In this document: positions 1 to 8,921 of the stretch, one piece after another
Layout: every line of letters begins with the position of its first letter
How positions within the stretch are numbered: position 1 is the first letter of the stretch
Source: Thalassobacterium maritimum
Lineage (GTDB): Bacteria > Verrucomicrobiota > Verrucomicrobiia > Opitutales > Coraliomargaritaceae
Assembly (NCBI RefSeq): GCF_031127805.1
Contig: NZ_JARXHW010000007.1
Coordinates: 1-64,000, forward strand
Direction of reading: 5' to 3'
Length of the DNA: 64,000 bases
The notes under the pieces: model-generated
Seen by the model: only the letters and a program-made list of their open reading frames with translations
The model's database searches: none
What the model was told of the DNA's origin: nothing
Made by a program: the position numbers and the translations under genes

Positions 1-3
1 ATC

Positions 4-88
4 GGTCGAGTGGTGGAATTGGCAGACACGCATGATTAAGGGTCATGTGCCGCGAGGCGTGAGGGTTCAAGTCCCTCCTCGACCACCA
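4..88 (+). tRNA. tRNA-Leu, anticodon AAG
   Basis: Class II tRNA with encoded CCA. The acceptor stem GGTCGAG (4-10) pairs with CTCGACC (78-84). The anticodon stem CATGA/TCATG (31-35/43-47) encloses the seven-base loop TTAAGGG, placing AAG at 38-40. A long variable arm (GCC-GCGA-GGC) and the T arm GAGGG-TTCAAGT-CCCTC complete it, followed by discriminator A85 and CCA 86-88. The long variable arm and D-loop sequence identify leucine. The anticodon begins with A, whereas most bacteria use GAG for CUU/CUC codons; see findings. Confidence 0.95.
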
Positions 89-124
89 GGCTTCGTCTGG
101 AACTTGTTCCAGCAAACGAAGCCT
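88..124 (+). terminator. Composite hairpin directly after tRNA-Leu
   Basis: AGGCTTCGT (88-96) pairs with ACGAAGCCT (116-124). Inside it CTGGAAC (97-103) pairs with GTTCCAG (106-112), leaving a TT loop and a small CAA bulge. The outer arm begins at the last base of the tRNA CCA. It could act as a transcription terminator or 3' processing stop, but no T-run follows, so intrinsic termination is uncertain. Confidence 0.6.
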
Positions 125-216
125 GTCGCGGACTTCGACAAGCTCAGTCGAGCACGTAACGAAGTGTAGCCGGACTCCTAAGCTCCAAGCAGACTACGCC
201 TGGGCAAGCCAGTTAA

Positions 217-423
217 CAACTCAAGCGACAGACAAGAGTGTCTGTCTTACGTAGAACAGGCGCCCCGCATGTCCCCTAGCGCAACTCAAGTAACAGACAA
301 GAGTGTCTGTCTTACGTAGAACAGGCGCCCGCCTGTCCCCTAGCGCAACTCAAGCGACAGACAAGAGTGTCTGTCTTACGTAGAACAGGCGCCCCGCATG
401 TCCCCTAGCGCAACTCAAGCGAC
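217..423. repeat. 65-bp tandem repeat, three units plus a partial fourth
   Basis: Units start at 217, 282 and 346 (65, 64 and 65 bp), each opening with CAACTCAAG. A fourth copy starts at 411 and loses similarity after about 423. Every unit holds a perfect hairpin, ACAGACA-AGAG-TGTCTGT. Units are almost identical, differing by a few substitutions and one indel, with no unique spacers, so this is not CRISPR. The last partial unit runs directly into the damaged DUF5069 reading frame. The stretch 125-216 before it contains a small stem TCGAC/GTCGA (about 135-151) and no gene. Confidence 0.9.
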
Positions 424-642
424 ACTGAAGCCGCTCTCTCCCTACACAGAAATACGGGGCATGCTCTATTTTCCGCGCATGCTGGATAAAATTCGCAAGC
501 ACGCGGCCTCGCAACTGCACGATGATTTCCACAAGAGCTTCGGCGTGGCCTTAGATGGACGCTGCTGCGCCTATCTGCGTATCATACGATGTTTGACTAC
601 ATGGAGGTCGACGAAGGCCGCGACGGCATCCAGATCGCATAG
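398..642 (+). pseudogene. Remnant of a DUF5069 gene with an internal deletion
   Basis: Reading from about 424 gives LKPLSPYTEIRGMLYFPRM, then LDKIRKHAASQL and DGRCCAYLR. From memory this matches the N-terminal half of DUF5069 proteins, small uncharacterised proteins common in Verrucomicrobiota and Planctomycetota. After codon CGT near 580 the frame is lost. A different frame starting at ATG 589 gives MFDYMEVDEGRDGIQIA and a stop at 640-642, which resembles the acidic C-terminal tail of the same family. The simplest reading is that the middle of the gene was deleted and the two ends joined out of frame. The original start also appears lost: the only upstream ATG (398) lies in the tandem repeat. 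Not expected to make a functional protein. Confidence 0.6.
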
Positions 643-651
643 GCACACAGC

Positions 652-3600
652 CTAGTCGACCTCCACCGCCCACTTGTAGAATTGCTTATCGGTGTTCATT
701 TGTATCGTGCGCTCAAAGGCATCTCCGAGTTCGATCCAGTCGCCGGATGACAGGTCATCGTTGCTCCAGAGTTGAATGCGGAAATGCAAGTCGCCCTCGG
801 CATCGGGTGCGATCAATGTCTGCTCATAGTTCAAACCTCCCAGTGCACTGAGTGGATACAGCCCGGCTGCGGCTTGGAGTTCGCTGTGCGAGCGAATCAA
901 GTCGAGCACACTGTCACTTAGCTCGGTATCGGCAATCAATGGATCGAGGCCAGCCGCGAGCTCGGCTCCATCGTTGAAGAGGTCGCCGTCGGTATCCGTC
1001 ATCAGCGCGTTCGTGCCTAGTATTTGCTCCGCCGCATTGTCGAGTCCATCGCCGTCCAGATCCTGGCTCGCGGTGTAAGCGAGGCTGCCAAATTGCTCCA
1101 TTTCCCAAGCATCCACCAATCCGTCGTCATCGCTATCTACGACATCTGTGATCAGGGCAAAGTCACCTTGGTAATCAAGGCGCGCCCAGACTTGTTGATT
1201 GTCCAAATCGATCCCCCAGCTGCCCACGCTATCATCAGCGGTGGGAGCTCGCATGAGGGGCGTCTCTGCTGCGAGTTCGAGAGTGGCCGAAACGGCAGGT
1301 AGCCAATCACCGGCATCGCTGTCTGCGGTATCGGCATCCAGGAAGGCGGCGATACGTAGCGACTGAATCTCCAGTGCGGATAAACGGCTGGCATCGTAGC
1401 TCAGCTTGATGGTGTAGGCGTCGCAACGATTGCGGCCGGGGGCCTCACGCATGCCATTTAGACTCACGATATCGGAAACGACTTTGCTCTCGCCGGCATC
1501 ATACCAGTCATCACGTGACCACCAACCGGTAGTGATATTACGATATTGTCCAAAACTGGTGCTTCCATAGCTGTGCACGGTTTCATCGCTATTAACACCA
1601 TCGACCACTTCGACACTGGTTCCGATAAAGCCATCATCCAGTGGCGCACGGTCTTGAATATTACGATCATTGTAGTTCTCCCCGGAAGCGACGGTGAACT
1701 GCAATCCATTTCGGGAATAGGTATACGCATCCCAGACCGACCAGTCATCAAAAGTGCCATGGCCATCCGTGTCGGGCGACATATAAGTCTGCACCCAAAC
1801 AAAGGGTCCATTGATCTCGACCAGTAGGTAGGCAATCGGCCGCCCGGCGATCGTCGTGCTATCGATCAGGCAGTTCAAGTGTTGATCCTCGGCCGGACTA
1901 CGGCTGATCGAGTAAAATTTCTCCGAAGCAGAGCCACAGGTGAAATCAAACATGTAGGGCTTATTGCCATCATCCAGGCTAACCGCGACCGAGCGGTCGT
2001 AGATATGGTTGTGGCCACTAAACCAACCATCAACTTGTGAGGCTTTGCCAGCTTCCAAATACGGTTGCGGGCTATCAACGTATTCCGTCATCGCGGGGTG
2101 CGATGCCACAGAGAACAAGCCCGGGTGAGAATAGCCGAAGATGTGCGCATCGGGATTCGCCGCGCGTATTTCAGCAAATTTCTCAGCCACCCAATCGGAG
2201 TAATTGTCCGAGCTGCCCCCGTTCCAGAGGTCCAGCGAGACGAAGTAAGTGTCCTGCCCTGCATCCAAAACATAACTGAAGTTATTTGGATTGGGCGATG
2301 CTTCACTGCCGCCGGGCACATCGCTCGGATCGACCACAGCACCCTCACCTTCGAACAGATATGGGAAGGCGGCCTGCCACGCGGCTTCTCCCTCGGAGGT
2401 GGGCAAGTATGCGTTGGCATCGTGGTTGCCACGCACGGGATAGAAGCCGATCCCATTCTCCAGTAATGGAGTGGCCAGCACTTCTTTTAAATACTCCAAC
2501 TCGGTCAACTTGGCATCGCCACCGGAGTAACCATCGGTCACATCGCCAACGTGAATCGCAAATTCGGGCGCTTGCGCAATCAATTCGCGTGCGATGGCGG
2601 AAGCCTCATCGGTCGGCACTCCCAGTGTGCTGCCCTGGGTATCGGGAATCACTGCAAAGCGCAGTGCCAACTCACTGCCGGGCATGGCGGCACGAGCCAA
2701 CTCAGCCGGCTCTTCCACCATGATTTCTAGAATCACGGTAGTGGTGCCTTCGTCATTGTCGGTGACAGAAATCACAAAGGTATTGAGACCAAAATGGCTG
2801 GCACTAGGCGTGCCACTCAGGCTGCCGTCAGCATGCACGATCAACCAATCCGGTCCGCTAACTTTGGCAAAATACATGGTATCGCCATCGGCATCACTCG
2901 CATATTCGGCCACGCTGGCGGCGTAATCGCTGCCAGCAAGCGCATGGGCCGTTTCGATGTGTTCACTCTCGAAAATAGGCGCATCGGGATGCAGGTCGGA
3001 GAGCAAGTTCATCCACAAGTCGAAACCGATGTCGGAGCTAAAGCCGTCGCGGTTATGAATCTCTACTGCGAGCACATTTTCACCCTCAACCAGTGCATCG
3101 GTCGCCACAGTAAATTCATAGAAGGTGCTCTCGGCCGCTCCGTCGGTAATGCTACTGGAGAAGGTCTCCGAGCTGATCTCACCGGCGGGCATGTTATCGC
3201 GAATGATTTCGATCCCATTGAGGTAGACGATCACGCCGTCATCGCGCAATACGCCGAACTCTAGCTCACGAACGGCTTCCAGATCTTCCAGCACGAAGGC
3301 TTTACGGAAGTAGTAGGTAATGTGCTTATCGTTGCTATCGGAGCCGTAGCTGAGCGTGGTGACTTCGTTGGAGTCGCCATAGCCGAACTTTGCGGGTCCT
3401 TGCGCCCAGGTGCTGTCGTCAAAAGCAGCGGCGCGCCATGCTGTGCCGGCATCGCTCCCATCATCAAGATAGGCCCAGTCGGCACCGGCGGTGATAATGG
3501 ACTCACTCACCTTTGGAGTATTGTCCGATTCCAGGATGGCAGTCGCTTGCAGGTTGAAGCTTAAGTCGGAACTGCTGGCGTCGCTATTATGTAGTTCGAC

Positions 3601-6600
3601 GGCCAATACATTTGTTCCAGTCACCAGCGCATCTGCGGCAACACTGAACTCAAAGTAAGTGCTTTCATCATCCCCACCCAGTGCAGAGGAAGCATAGGTC
3701 TGATAATTAACAGCGCCGCTAGGCATATTGTCGCGCAACAGCTCCTGCCCATTGAGATAAATGATCACACCATCATCCCGCAGCACTTCGATTAAGATCC
3801 CTTCGATCCCAGCGAGCGAGTCGAGCTCGAAGGCCTTTCGGAAGTAGGTGGTCGGATGCTTGTTGGCAGCATCTGTGCCATAGCTGAGAACTGTGGCCTC
3901 GTCACCGTCTCCGTAGCCGAACTCAGCCGTGCCGGTGGACCATGCACTGTCGTCAAAGTCGGTCGCTGTCCAGTCAGTGCCCAGATCGGATCCGTCATCG
4001 AGATACAACCACTGCGCATCTTTTTCAACAAATGGGGCTAATTCTGACGGGACGGTCTCGTCGTTGGCATACGCGCTCACCTCTTCGGCAGTCAGGCTGG
4101 CGGAGAAAACACGCAGCTCATCGATCAAACCATTAAATCCATAGTCATTACTGACCGACATGTTGCCAATGCGGAAGGGACGTTCTGCAGACAGCGTGCT
4201 TTGCAACGTATCAATCGTCACCGCGCGCTCGGCCACCAGTTGCCCGTTGACATACAGCAACACGGATTCACCGGGAACAAAAACCCCCGCGACATGCACC
4301 CAACCATCGGTGCCCTCGCTGGAGCGCACGGATAGGTTCACCGTATCGGTGGCGGTATACCCCACTCCGGCGGCAGTCACCTGAAAGCTTAATTGCTGGG
4401 TGTTCGAATGCGTCGTCTTCAAGACATACTGATCATTGGCCGCGCCGCCTGATTGATCGATACCGGCAATCACACCATAGCTGCTGACACCTTCCGGTTT
4501 CACCCAAGCGGACACACTGACCGCACCGGTCAAGTTAAGCGCCTCGGGAGTGCCCACCAGCACTTGATCCTCACTATTACCGGAAAAGCGGATCGCACCG
4601 TTGCGGTGCCCCACACTCTCCCAGGCGGCAGACGCCTGCAAGGTGCCTGAAATCCCATTACCGGAAAAATCTCCAGCACTGGTTCCGGAACCTTCATCGA
4701 AGGGCCAGTAGGCGACTAATCCCGCAGCTTCACCTTCGATCGGCTCAGCGGCTTCGGTCTGGGCACTCGCCTCGGCGGACCATTCTGTTTGACGCCCTCC
4801 GCTCACACCGGAAATACGATAGCTGTAGCTGGTATTGGGGGCCAGTCCGCTGTCATTGTAACTCGTGGCATCTCCTGCGAGTGCGCTGCTCACCACGAGG
4901 TAGTCACCTGAGCCGACTCGACGCTCCAGGATCAAATTATCATAGCTGGCGGAATCCAGATCCCAAGTGAGCGAAATACTGGATGTATCTTCAGCATTCG
5001 CAGTCAGATCGAGAATCGAACCGCTCAAGTATCCCAACTCGACACTTGCCAAATCAGACCACTCGGAAAAGGCATCGGCAATGGTCAAAGAGCGAATACG
5101 ATAGCTGTAAGTCACTCCGCTAACAACTTCGGTATCTAAATAACTGATACTATCCGCCGCAAGTATTGCGACTGTCGCGTAGCCGGCATTCTCACCGGAC
5201 GCACGACGCTGGATCTCCAAACTCTCCACCTCAGTGTCTGTCAGCGCCGACCATGTCAGGCTCACACCAGCACCGCCATCACCGGCACTAAAGTCTGCCG
5301 GCACTTCCAAATCTGCATTGGCCAATTGTGGGAAGTAGAGAGTGCGATTTGGCTCGCGGCCCTCCCCCTTGACCTCGATGCGGTCCGTCCAAATCTCAAT
5401 TTCGGCATAGGCAGTGGTGTCAGCGGTTTCCACCATACCTTCCAAATTAATAAAGTGTATATCCCCACTCTGTCCGTAAGCACCCGAATGGTTATGCCCA
5501 TTCATCCATGCACGGATATTGGAATAGTCCGCCAAGAGTGTCAGCAACTCACTGGCCTGAGGGCTAATGTGGGCCGTGCCGGGAGGATAAACCGGATAGT
5601 GGTCAAAAATGATGACCGGCTCTGAATTTTCCAGCGCGGCATCGAGTCCGTCGCGCAACCAGGCCAATTGCTCTGCGCTGTGGATACCGTAGCCCGCATC
5701 GTTACCATCGAGCACGAAGAAGCGCCAGCCCTCGACGACGAAGGTATAATAATTGGAGGGTATCTTAAGGGCTTCCACAACATCCTCCAAAGTGTGACTG
5801 CCAACCGCTAAGTCGTGATTACCGACGACTTGATAGCTGGGGTGAACCAGGTCATCCCAGATTTCCATCATCGGCTCGAAACTCTCAAAGTAGTTATCAA
5901 TAAAATCTCCCAGGCAAATGACGAACTCCAGATCGCGCGTATTGAAGTCCTCCACCATCACCGGCAACTTCGTCAGGCTGTTGCGATAATAACGCGAACC
6001 GGCTGGATCCGAATCTTTATATTGCGGGTCCGCCACAGCACCAAAAGAAAAGAGATAAGTGCCCTCTGCAGGCGACGTTCCATCGCGATCTGCAAGCTGG
6101 ATAAGTTCGCTGGCATCGAGCCCGACATTATAAATCGCAACTTGATCGATGGCTCCATTAAAACCATAGCCTGAGCTTTCTGTCATGTTACCGATGCGAA
6201 ACGGCACCGCCTCACTCAGGGTGCTTTGCATGCTCTCCAAGGACGTCGCTTTCTGAGCGACTTCAACACCGTCGATATAGAGCAGCAGTTCTTCACCCGG
6301 CAGGAACACGCCAGCCACATGAATCCAACCATCCTCACTGGCAGAGGCACGATCGACGATTGATTGGGTATCACTCACCGATACCGCGCTGCCCCCGGCA
6401 CCGGTCACTTGAAAGCTGAGATAACTGCTAGTCGCCCCCGTCGTTTTCAATACGTATTGGTCATTACTCGCACCACCGGACTGATCAATGCCGGCAATCA
6501 CTCCATAACTGCTCATGCCATCGGGATGCACCCAAGCGGCAACCGTTACAGCGCCTGTGATATTCAAGGCATCCGGAGCTCCAAGTAGCAACTGGCTATC

Positions 6601-7509
6601 ATCGTCATTGACGATCTGTAGCGCACTGCCCTCGACACCATCCACCCAACTCGCACTACCCGTAAGCGTGCCGATCAAATCATTTTCCGAATCAGTCGCA
6701 GTCGTGCCCGTGCCCTCATCAAAGTCCCAATAAGCGACGCGGCCGGACGCTTCACTCACGGGGTCTTCCAGAGCCGTGCCGGGCGCGGCGTGCAACTCAG
6801 CCACCGCAGTGCTGCTGATCGCGTAATCGTAAAGCTGCACATCATCGACAGCACCGTCCAAATAATAGGAAGTCGCCGTCGTCGTCATCGCTCCGATTTT
6901 AAAAGGCGCGACATCGATTTTTGACTGCAATTGTGCCGGCACATTAGTGTTTTCAGCCATCAATGAGCCATCCACATATAAACGTGCAAACTCGCCCGCT
7001 TGATACACCCCAACCAAGTGGATCCAGCCGTCGGCCGATGCTTCAGACAGATTTTTAAAAGTATCGGTCGAGTGTAAGGTGGCCGAACTGCCGCCCTCCC
7101 CGGTCACCTGAAAAATGATACGACCATCGCCCGAAGAAGCGGTTTTCAAGACAAACTGATCATTCGCAGTGCCGCCCGAGCTGTCGATTCCGGCAAAGAT
7201 ACCATAATTAGTGATGTCATTGTATTTCGCCCACACCGAAAGCGTCAACGAGCCCTGCAGGTTCAATGCATCCGAATCAAATTCAATGTAGTCACCCGAT
7301 ACGCCGGGGAAAACCGCCGCATTACCGGCCTTGCCGGCCCCCCAAACGATCGAACCGGTCAGCTCACCATCGATCCCTGCGCCACTGGCATCGGCAGCCA
7401 CAGTGCCCGATGTTTCGTCCAGTTTCCAATGCGCCACCAGCCCCGCAGTGCTGGCGCTCGCAAGCGCAGTACAGAAGCTGCCAATTAAATATAGTTTTTT
7501 GAAATTCAT
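652..7509 (-). CDS. Giant secreted LamG / metallophosphoesterase / FN3 / TSP3-repeat protein
   Basis: A protein of 2285 aa, probably exported. ATG at 7509 is preferred over the upstream in-frame start because GAGG lies about 10 bases before it and MNFKKLYLIGSFCTALASAS then forms a signal peptide. Rough domain order: LamG-like 15-240; LamG-like 255-470; calcineurin-type metallophosphoesterase 480-730 (GNHD, FDHYP, NGHNH); two fibronectin III domains 735-915; LamG-like 930-1150; two copies of a beta-sandwich module opening LYLDDGSD/AYLDDGSD (1160-1320, 1340-1500); Ig/cadherin-like 1510-1595; a second metallophosphoesterase 1615-1870 (DTQG, HVGDVTD, RGNHDAN, SGHNH); then calcium-binding DxDxDG repeats 2120-2190 and a C-terminal beta module. 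Both phosphoesterase domains keep their metal-ligand motifs. The likely role is an extracellular phosphoesterase that also binds carbohydrate or surface; the substrate is unknown. Confidence 0.9.
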   Translation of the reverse strand: MNFKKLYLIGSFCTALASASTAGLVAHWKLDETSGTVAADASGAGIDGELTGSIVWGAGKAGNAAVFPGVSGDYIEFDSDALNLQGSLTLSVWAKYNDITNYGIFAGIDSSGGTANDQFVLKTASSGDGRIIFQVTGEGGSSATLHSTDTFKNLSEASADGWIHLVGVYQAGEFARLYVDGSLMAENTNVPAQLQSKIDVAPFKIGAMTTTATSYYLDGAVDDVQLYDYAISSTAVAELHAAPGTALEDPVSEASGRVAYWDFDEGTGTTATDSENDLIGTLTGSASWVDGVEGSALQIVNDDDSQLLLGAPDALNITGAVTVAAWVHPDGMSSYGVIAGIDQSGGASNDQYVLKTTGATSSYLSFQVTGAGGSAVSVSDTQSIVDRASASEDGWIHVAGVFLPGEELLLYIDGVEVAQKATSLESMQSTLSEAVPFRIGNMTESSGYGFNGAIDQVAIYNVGLDASELIQLADRDGTSPAEGTYLFSFGAVADPQYKDSDPAGSRYYRNSLTKLPVMVEDFNTRDLEFVICLGDFIDNYFESFEPMMEIWDDLVHPSYQVVGNHDLAVGSHTLEDVVEALKIPSNYYTFVVEGWRFFVLDGNDAGYGIHSAEQLAWLRDGLDAALENSEPVIIFDHYPVYPPGTAHISPQASELLTLLADYSNIRAWMNGHNHSGAYGQSGDIHFINLEGMVETADTTAYAEIEIWTDRIEVKGEGREPNRTLYFPQLANADLEVPADFSAGDGGAGVSLTWSALTDTEVESLEIQRRASGENAGYATVAILAADSISYLDTEVVSGVTYSYRIRSLTIADAFSEWSDLASVELGYLSGSILDLTANAEDTSSISLTWDLDSASYDNLILERRVGSGDYLVVSSALAGDATSYNDSGLAPNTSYSYRISGVSGGRQTEWSAEASAQTEAAEPIEGEAAGLVAYWPFDEGSGTSAGDFSGNGISGTLQASAAWESVGHRNGAIRFSGNSEDQVLVGTPEALNLTGAVSVSAWVKPEGVSSYGVIAGIDQSGGAANDQYVLKTTHSNTQQLSFQVTAAGVGYTATDTVNLSVRSSEGTDGWVHVAGVFVPGESVLLYVNGQLVAERAVTIDTLQSTLSAERPFRIGNMSVSNDYGFNGLIDELRVFSASLTAEEVSAYANDETVPSELAPFVEKDAQWLYLDDGSDLGTDWTATDFDDSAWSTGTAEFGYGDGDEATVLSYGTDAANKHPTTYFRKAFELDSLAGIEGILIEVLRDDGVIIYLNGQELLRDNMPSGAVNYQTYASSALGGDDESTYFEFSVAADALVTGTNVLAVELHNSDASSSDLSFNLQATAILESDNTPKVSESIITAGADWAYLDDGSDAGTAWRAAAFDDSTWAQGPAKFGYGDSNEVTTLSYGSDSNDKHITYYFRKAFVLEDLEAVRELEFGVLRDDGVIVYLNGIEIIRDNMPAGEISSETFSSSITDGAAESTFYEFTVATDALVEGENVLAVEIHNRDGFSSDIGFDLWMNLLSDLHPDAPIFESEHIETAHALAGSDYAASVAEYASDADGDTMYFAKVSGPDWLIVHADGSLSGTPSASHFGLNTFVISVTDNDEGTTTVILEIMVEEPAELARAAMPGSELALRFAVIPDTQGSTLGVPTDEASAIARELIAQAPEFAIHVGDVTDGYSGGDAKLTELEYLKEVLATPLLENGIGFYPVRGNHDANAYLPTSEGEAAWQAAFPYLFEGEGAVVDPSDVPGGSEASPNPNNFSYVLDAGQDTYFVSLDLWNGGSSDNYSDWVAEKFAEIRAANPDAHIFGYSHPGLFSVASHPAMTEYVDSPQPYLEAGKASQVDGWFSGHNHIYDRSVAVSLDDGNKPYMFDFTCGSASEKFYSISRSPAEDQHLNCLIDSTTIAGRPIAYLLVEINGPFVWVQTYMSPDTDGHGTFDDWSVWDAYTYSRNGLQFTVASGENYNDRNIQDRAPLDDGFIGTSVEVVDGVNSDETVHSYGSTSFGQYRNITTGWWSRDDWYDAGESKVVSDIVSLNGMREAPGRNRCDAYTIKLSYDASRLSALEIQSLRIAAFLDADTADSDAGDWLPAVSATLELAAETPLMRAPTADDSVGSWGIDLDNQQVWARLDYQGDFALITDVVDSDDDGLVDAWEMEQFGSLAYTASQDLDGDGLDNAAEQILGTNALMTDTDGDLFNDGAELAAGLDPLIADTELSDSVLDLIRSHSELQAAAGLYPLSALGGLNYEQTLIAPDAEGDLHFRIQLWSNDDLSSGDWIELGDAFERTIQMNTDKQFYKWAVEVD

Positions 7510-8054
7510 CTTATATGCCTCGAATGAAATGCTCTTCACAAAATTGTCGGATGCTCACGGAAGCTGCCCGCAAACATCAAAGCTGCGGATCAATGAAGTG
7601 GAGAATCTACAAGTCAAACACTGGGACATAAGCTTAACCAAGGTCACAAATCGCGACATTTGACCGGTTTTCTTCACATTGCAGACGCAGCTTTCACATA
7701 AGATTTTCCAACGCCTTAATATCGCTCGTATCAGGAGGCATCCGCTCTAACGTCAATAACGACCGGCAGTTGCATAACAAAATATTCAGTAGATTTTCAT
7801 TAAGTAAAAATACAATCAAAGCAGGACATAGATTAGGCAAAACAGGCCTTAAAAGATGAATTATGCATGATTCCAGAGCCGTTCGACTCATCGTAAATGA
7901 AATGTAACAAATCACTCAAATCAGTTGATGCCCCGGATTCCCGCCTGCAATGACCCGATTCACGAGCTAGCAAGCGTCCAATGATGCCGCTGCCACAGAT
8001 ATGCCCCGTCACACACTGTAATTTGTGTAGATTCCTGCTTTTTTAGCGTGGCAT
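7510..8054. other. Intergenic region without a recognised gene
   Basis: About 540 bases between the divergent starts of the giant secreted protein and cysE. It must carry both promoters, but no convincing -35/-10 pair, operator or RNA structure was found by eye. A 73-codon minus-strand frame (7694-7915) has no family resemblance and was not called. Confidence 0.6.
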
Positions 8055-8873
8055 ATGGACGACTTCTCTCTAACTATTTGCGAATTTATGCAAGCTATCG
8101 ACTTAGACGCCCACTGGAACGAAATACGACGTCACGCCCATGACATCGTGGAGCGCGAACCTGCGCTCACGACTTTACTCAACGAAACGGTGCTCCACCG
8201 CGGATCTTTTGCGGAATGCCTGACCTTCCGCCTGACGCGCAAACTGGTAAACCATTCGGCGTCGATTGAGGTGCTGCATGATACCTTCATGGAAGCTTTC
8301 CTGCATCAGCCGGCCATTTTACAACATGTGGCCTGCGATATGATTGCAGTCAACGAGCGCGACCCAGCCTGCCCCAACGTGCTCACCCCCCTGCTCTACT
8401 TCAAAGGCTTGCAAGCTCTGATCTGCTACCGAGTCGCTCACTACTTGTGGAATCAAAAGCGCACTGAATTTGCGCTCTACCTCCAAAGCCTGATTTCGGA
8501 GACTTTCGCAGTCGACATCCACCCCGCAGCCAAGATCGGCTGCGGCATTTTACTGGACCACGCCACCAGCTTTGTGGCTGGCGAAACCACAGTCATCGAA
8601 AGCAATGTATCTATCCTGCACGAGGTCACACTCGGGGGCACCGGCAAAGAACGCGGCGATCGTCACCCCAAGGTGCGCACTGGTGTGCTACTCGGGGCCG
8701 GAGCCAAAATTCTGGGCAATGTGGAGATTGGCGAAGGCGCCAAGGTCGGTGCAGGCAGCGTCGTGCTTAAAGATGTGCCCCCACACACCAGCGTCGCCGG
8801 CGTGCCGGCACAAGTCATCGGCCAGGCCTCCGAAGTCTGCCCGGCACTCGGAATGTGCCACAAACTGGACTAA
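8055..8873 (+). CDS. cysE: Serine O-acetyltransferase
   Basis: Makes O-acetylserine from serine and acetyl-CoA, the first step of cysteine synthesis in the cytoplasm. The 272-aa length fits the CysE family. The N-terminal half is the helical domain that trimerises the enzyme. From about residue 155 hexapeptide repeats form a left-handed beta helix, with the family signatures HPAAKIGCGILLDHA, HEVTLGGTGK, GDRHPKV and GAGSVVLKDVPP; the histidines in the first two are the expected catalytic and substrate contacts. ATG 8055 gives a normal N terminus. No Shine-Dalgarno sequence is seen. It lies 48 bases before the antiporter gene on the same strand, so the two may be co-transcribed although no functional link is evident. 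Confidence 0.95.
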   Translation: MDDFSLTICEFMQAIDLDAHWNEIRRHAHDIVEREPALTTLLNETVLHRGSFAECLTFRLTRKLVNHSASIEVLHDTFMEAFLHQPAILQHVACDMIAVNERDPACPNVLTPLLYFKGLQALICYRVAHYLWNQKRTEFALYLQSLISETFAVDIHPAAKIGCGILLDHATSFVAGETTVIESNVSILHEVTLGGTGKERGDRHPKVRTGVLLGAGAKILGNVEIGEGAKVGAGSVVLKDVPPHTSVAGVPAQVIGQASEVCPALGMCHKLD

Positions 8874-8921
8874 TCTAGACAAAGCTAGACAAACGGTGAA
8901 CCCGATATAAACACACAACCA

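Noticed and set aside
131..160. Integrase attachment site after tRNA-Leu
   Set aside because: No duplicated tRNA 3' end and no integrase gene was seen in the window; the short stem there is more like a dispersed repeat.
217..423. CRISPR array
   Set aside because: Units are 64-65 bp and almost identical along their whole length; there are no unique spacers and no cas genes.
7694..7915. 73-codon minus-strand gene between cysE and the giant protein
   Set aside because: Irregular composition, no ribosome site and no family resemblance; likely a chance frame in AT-richer DNA.
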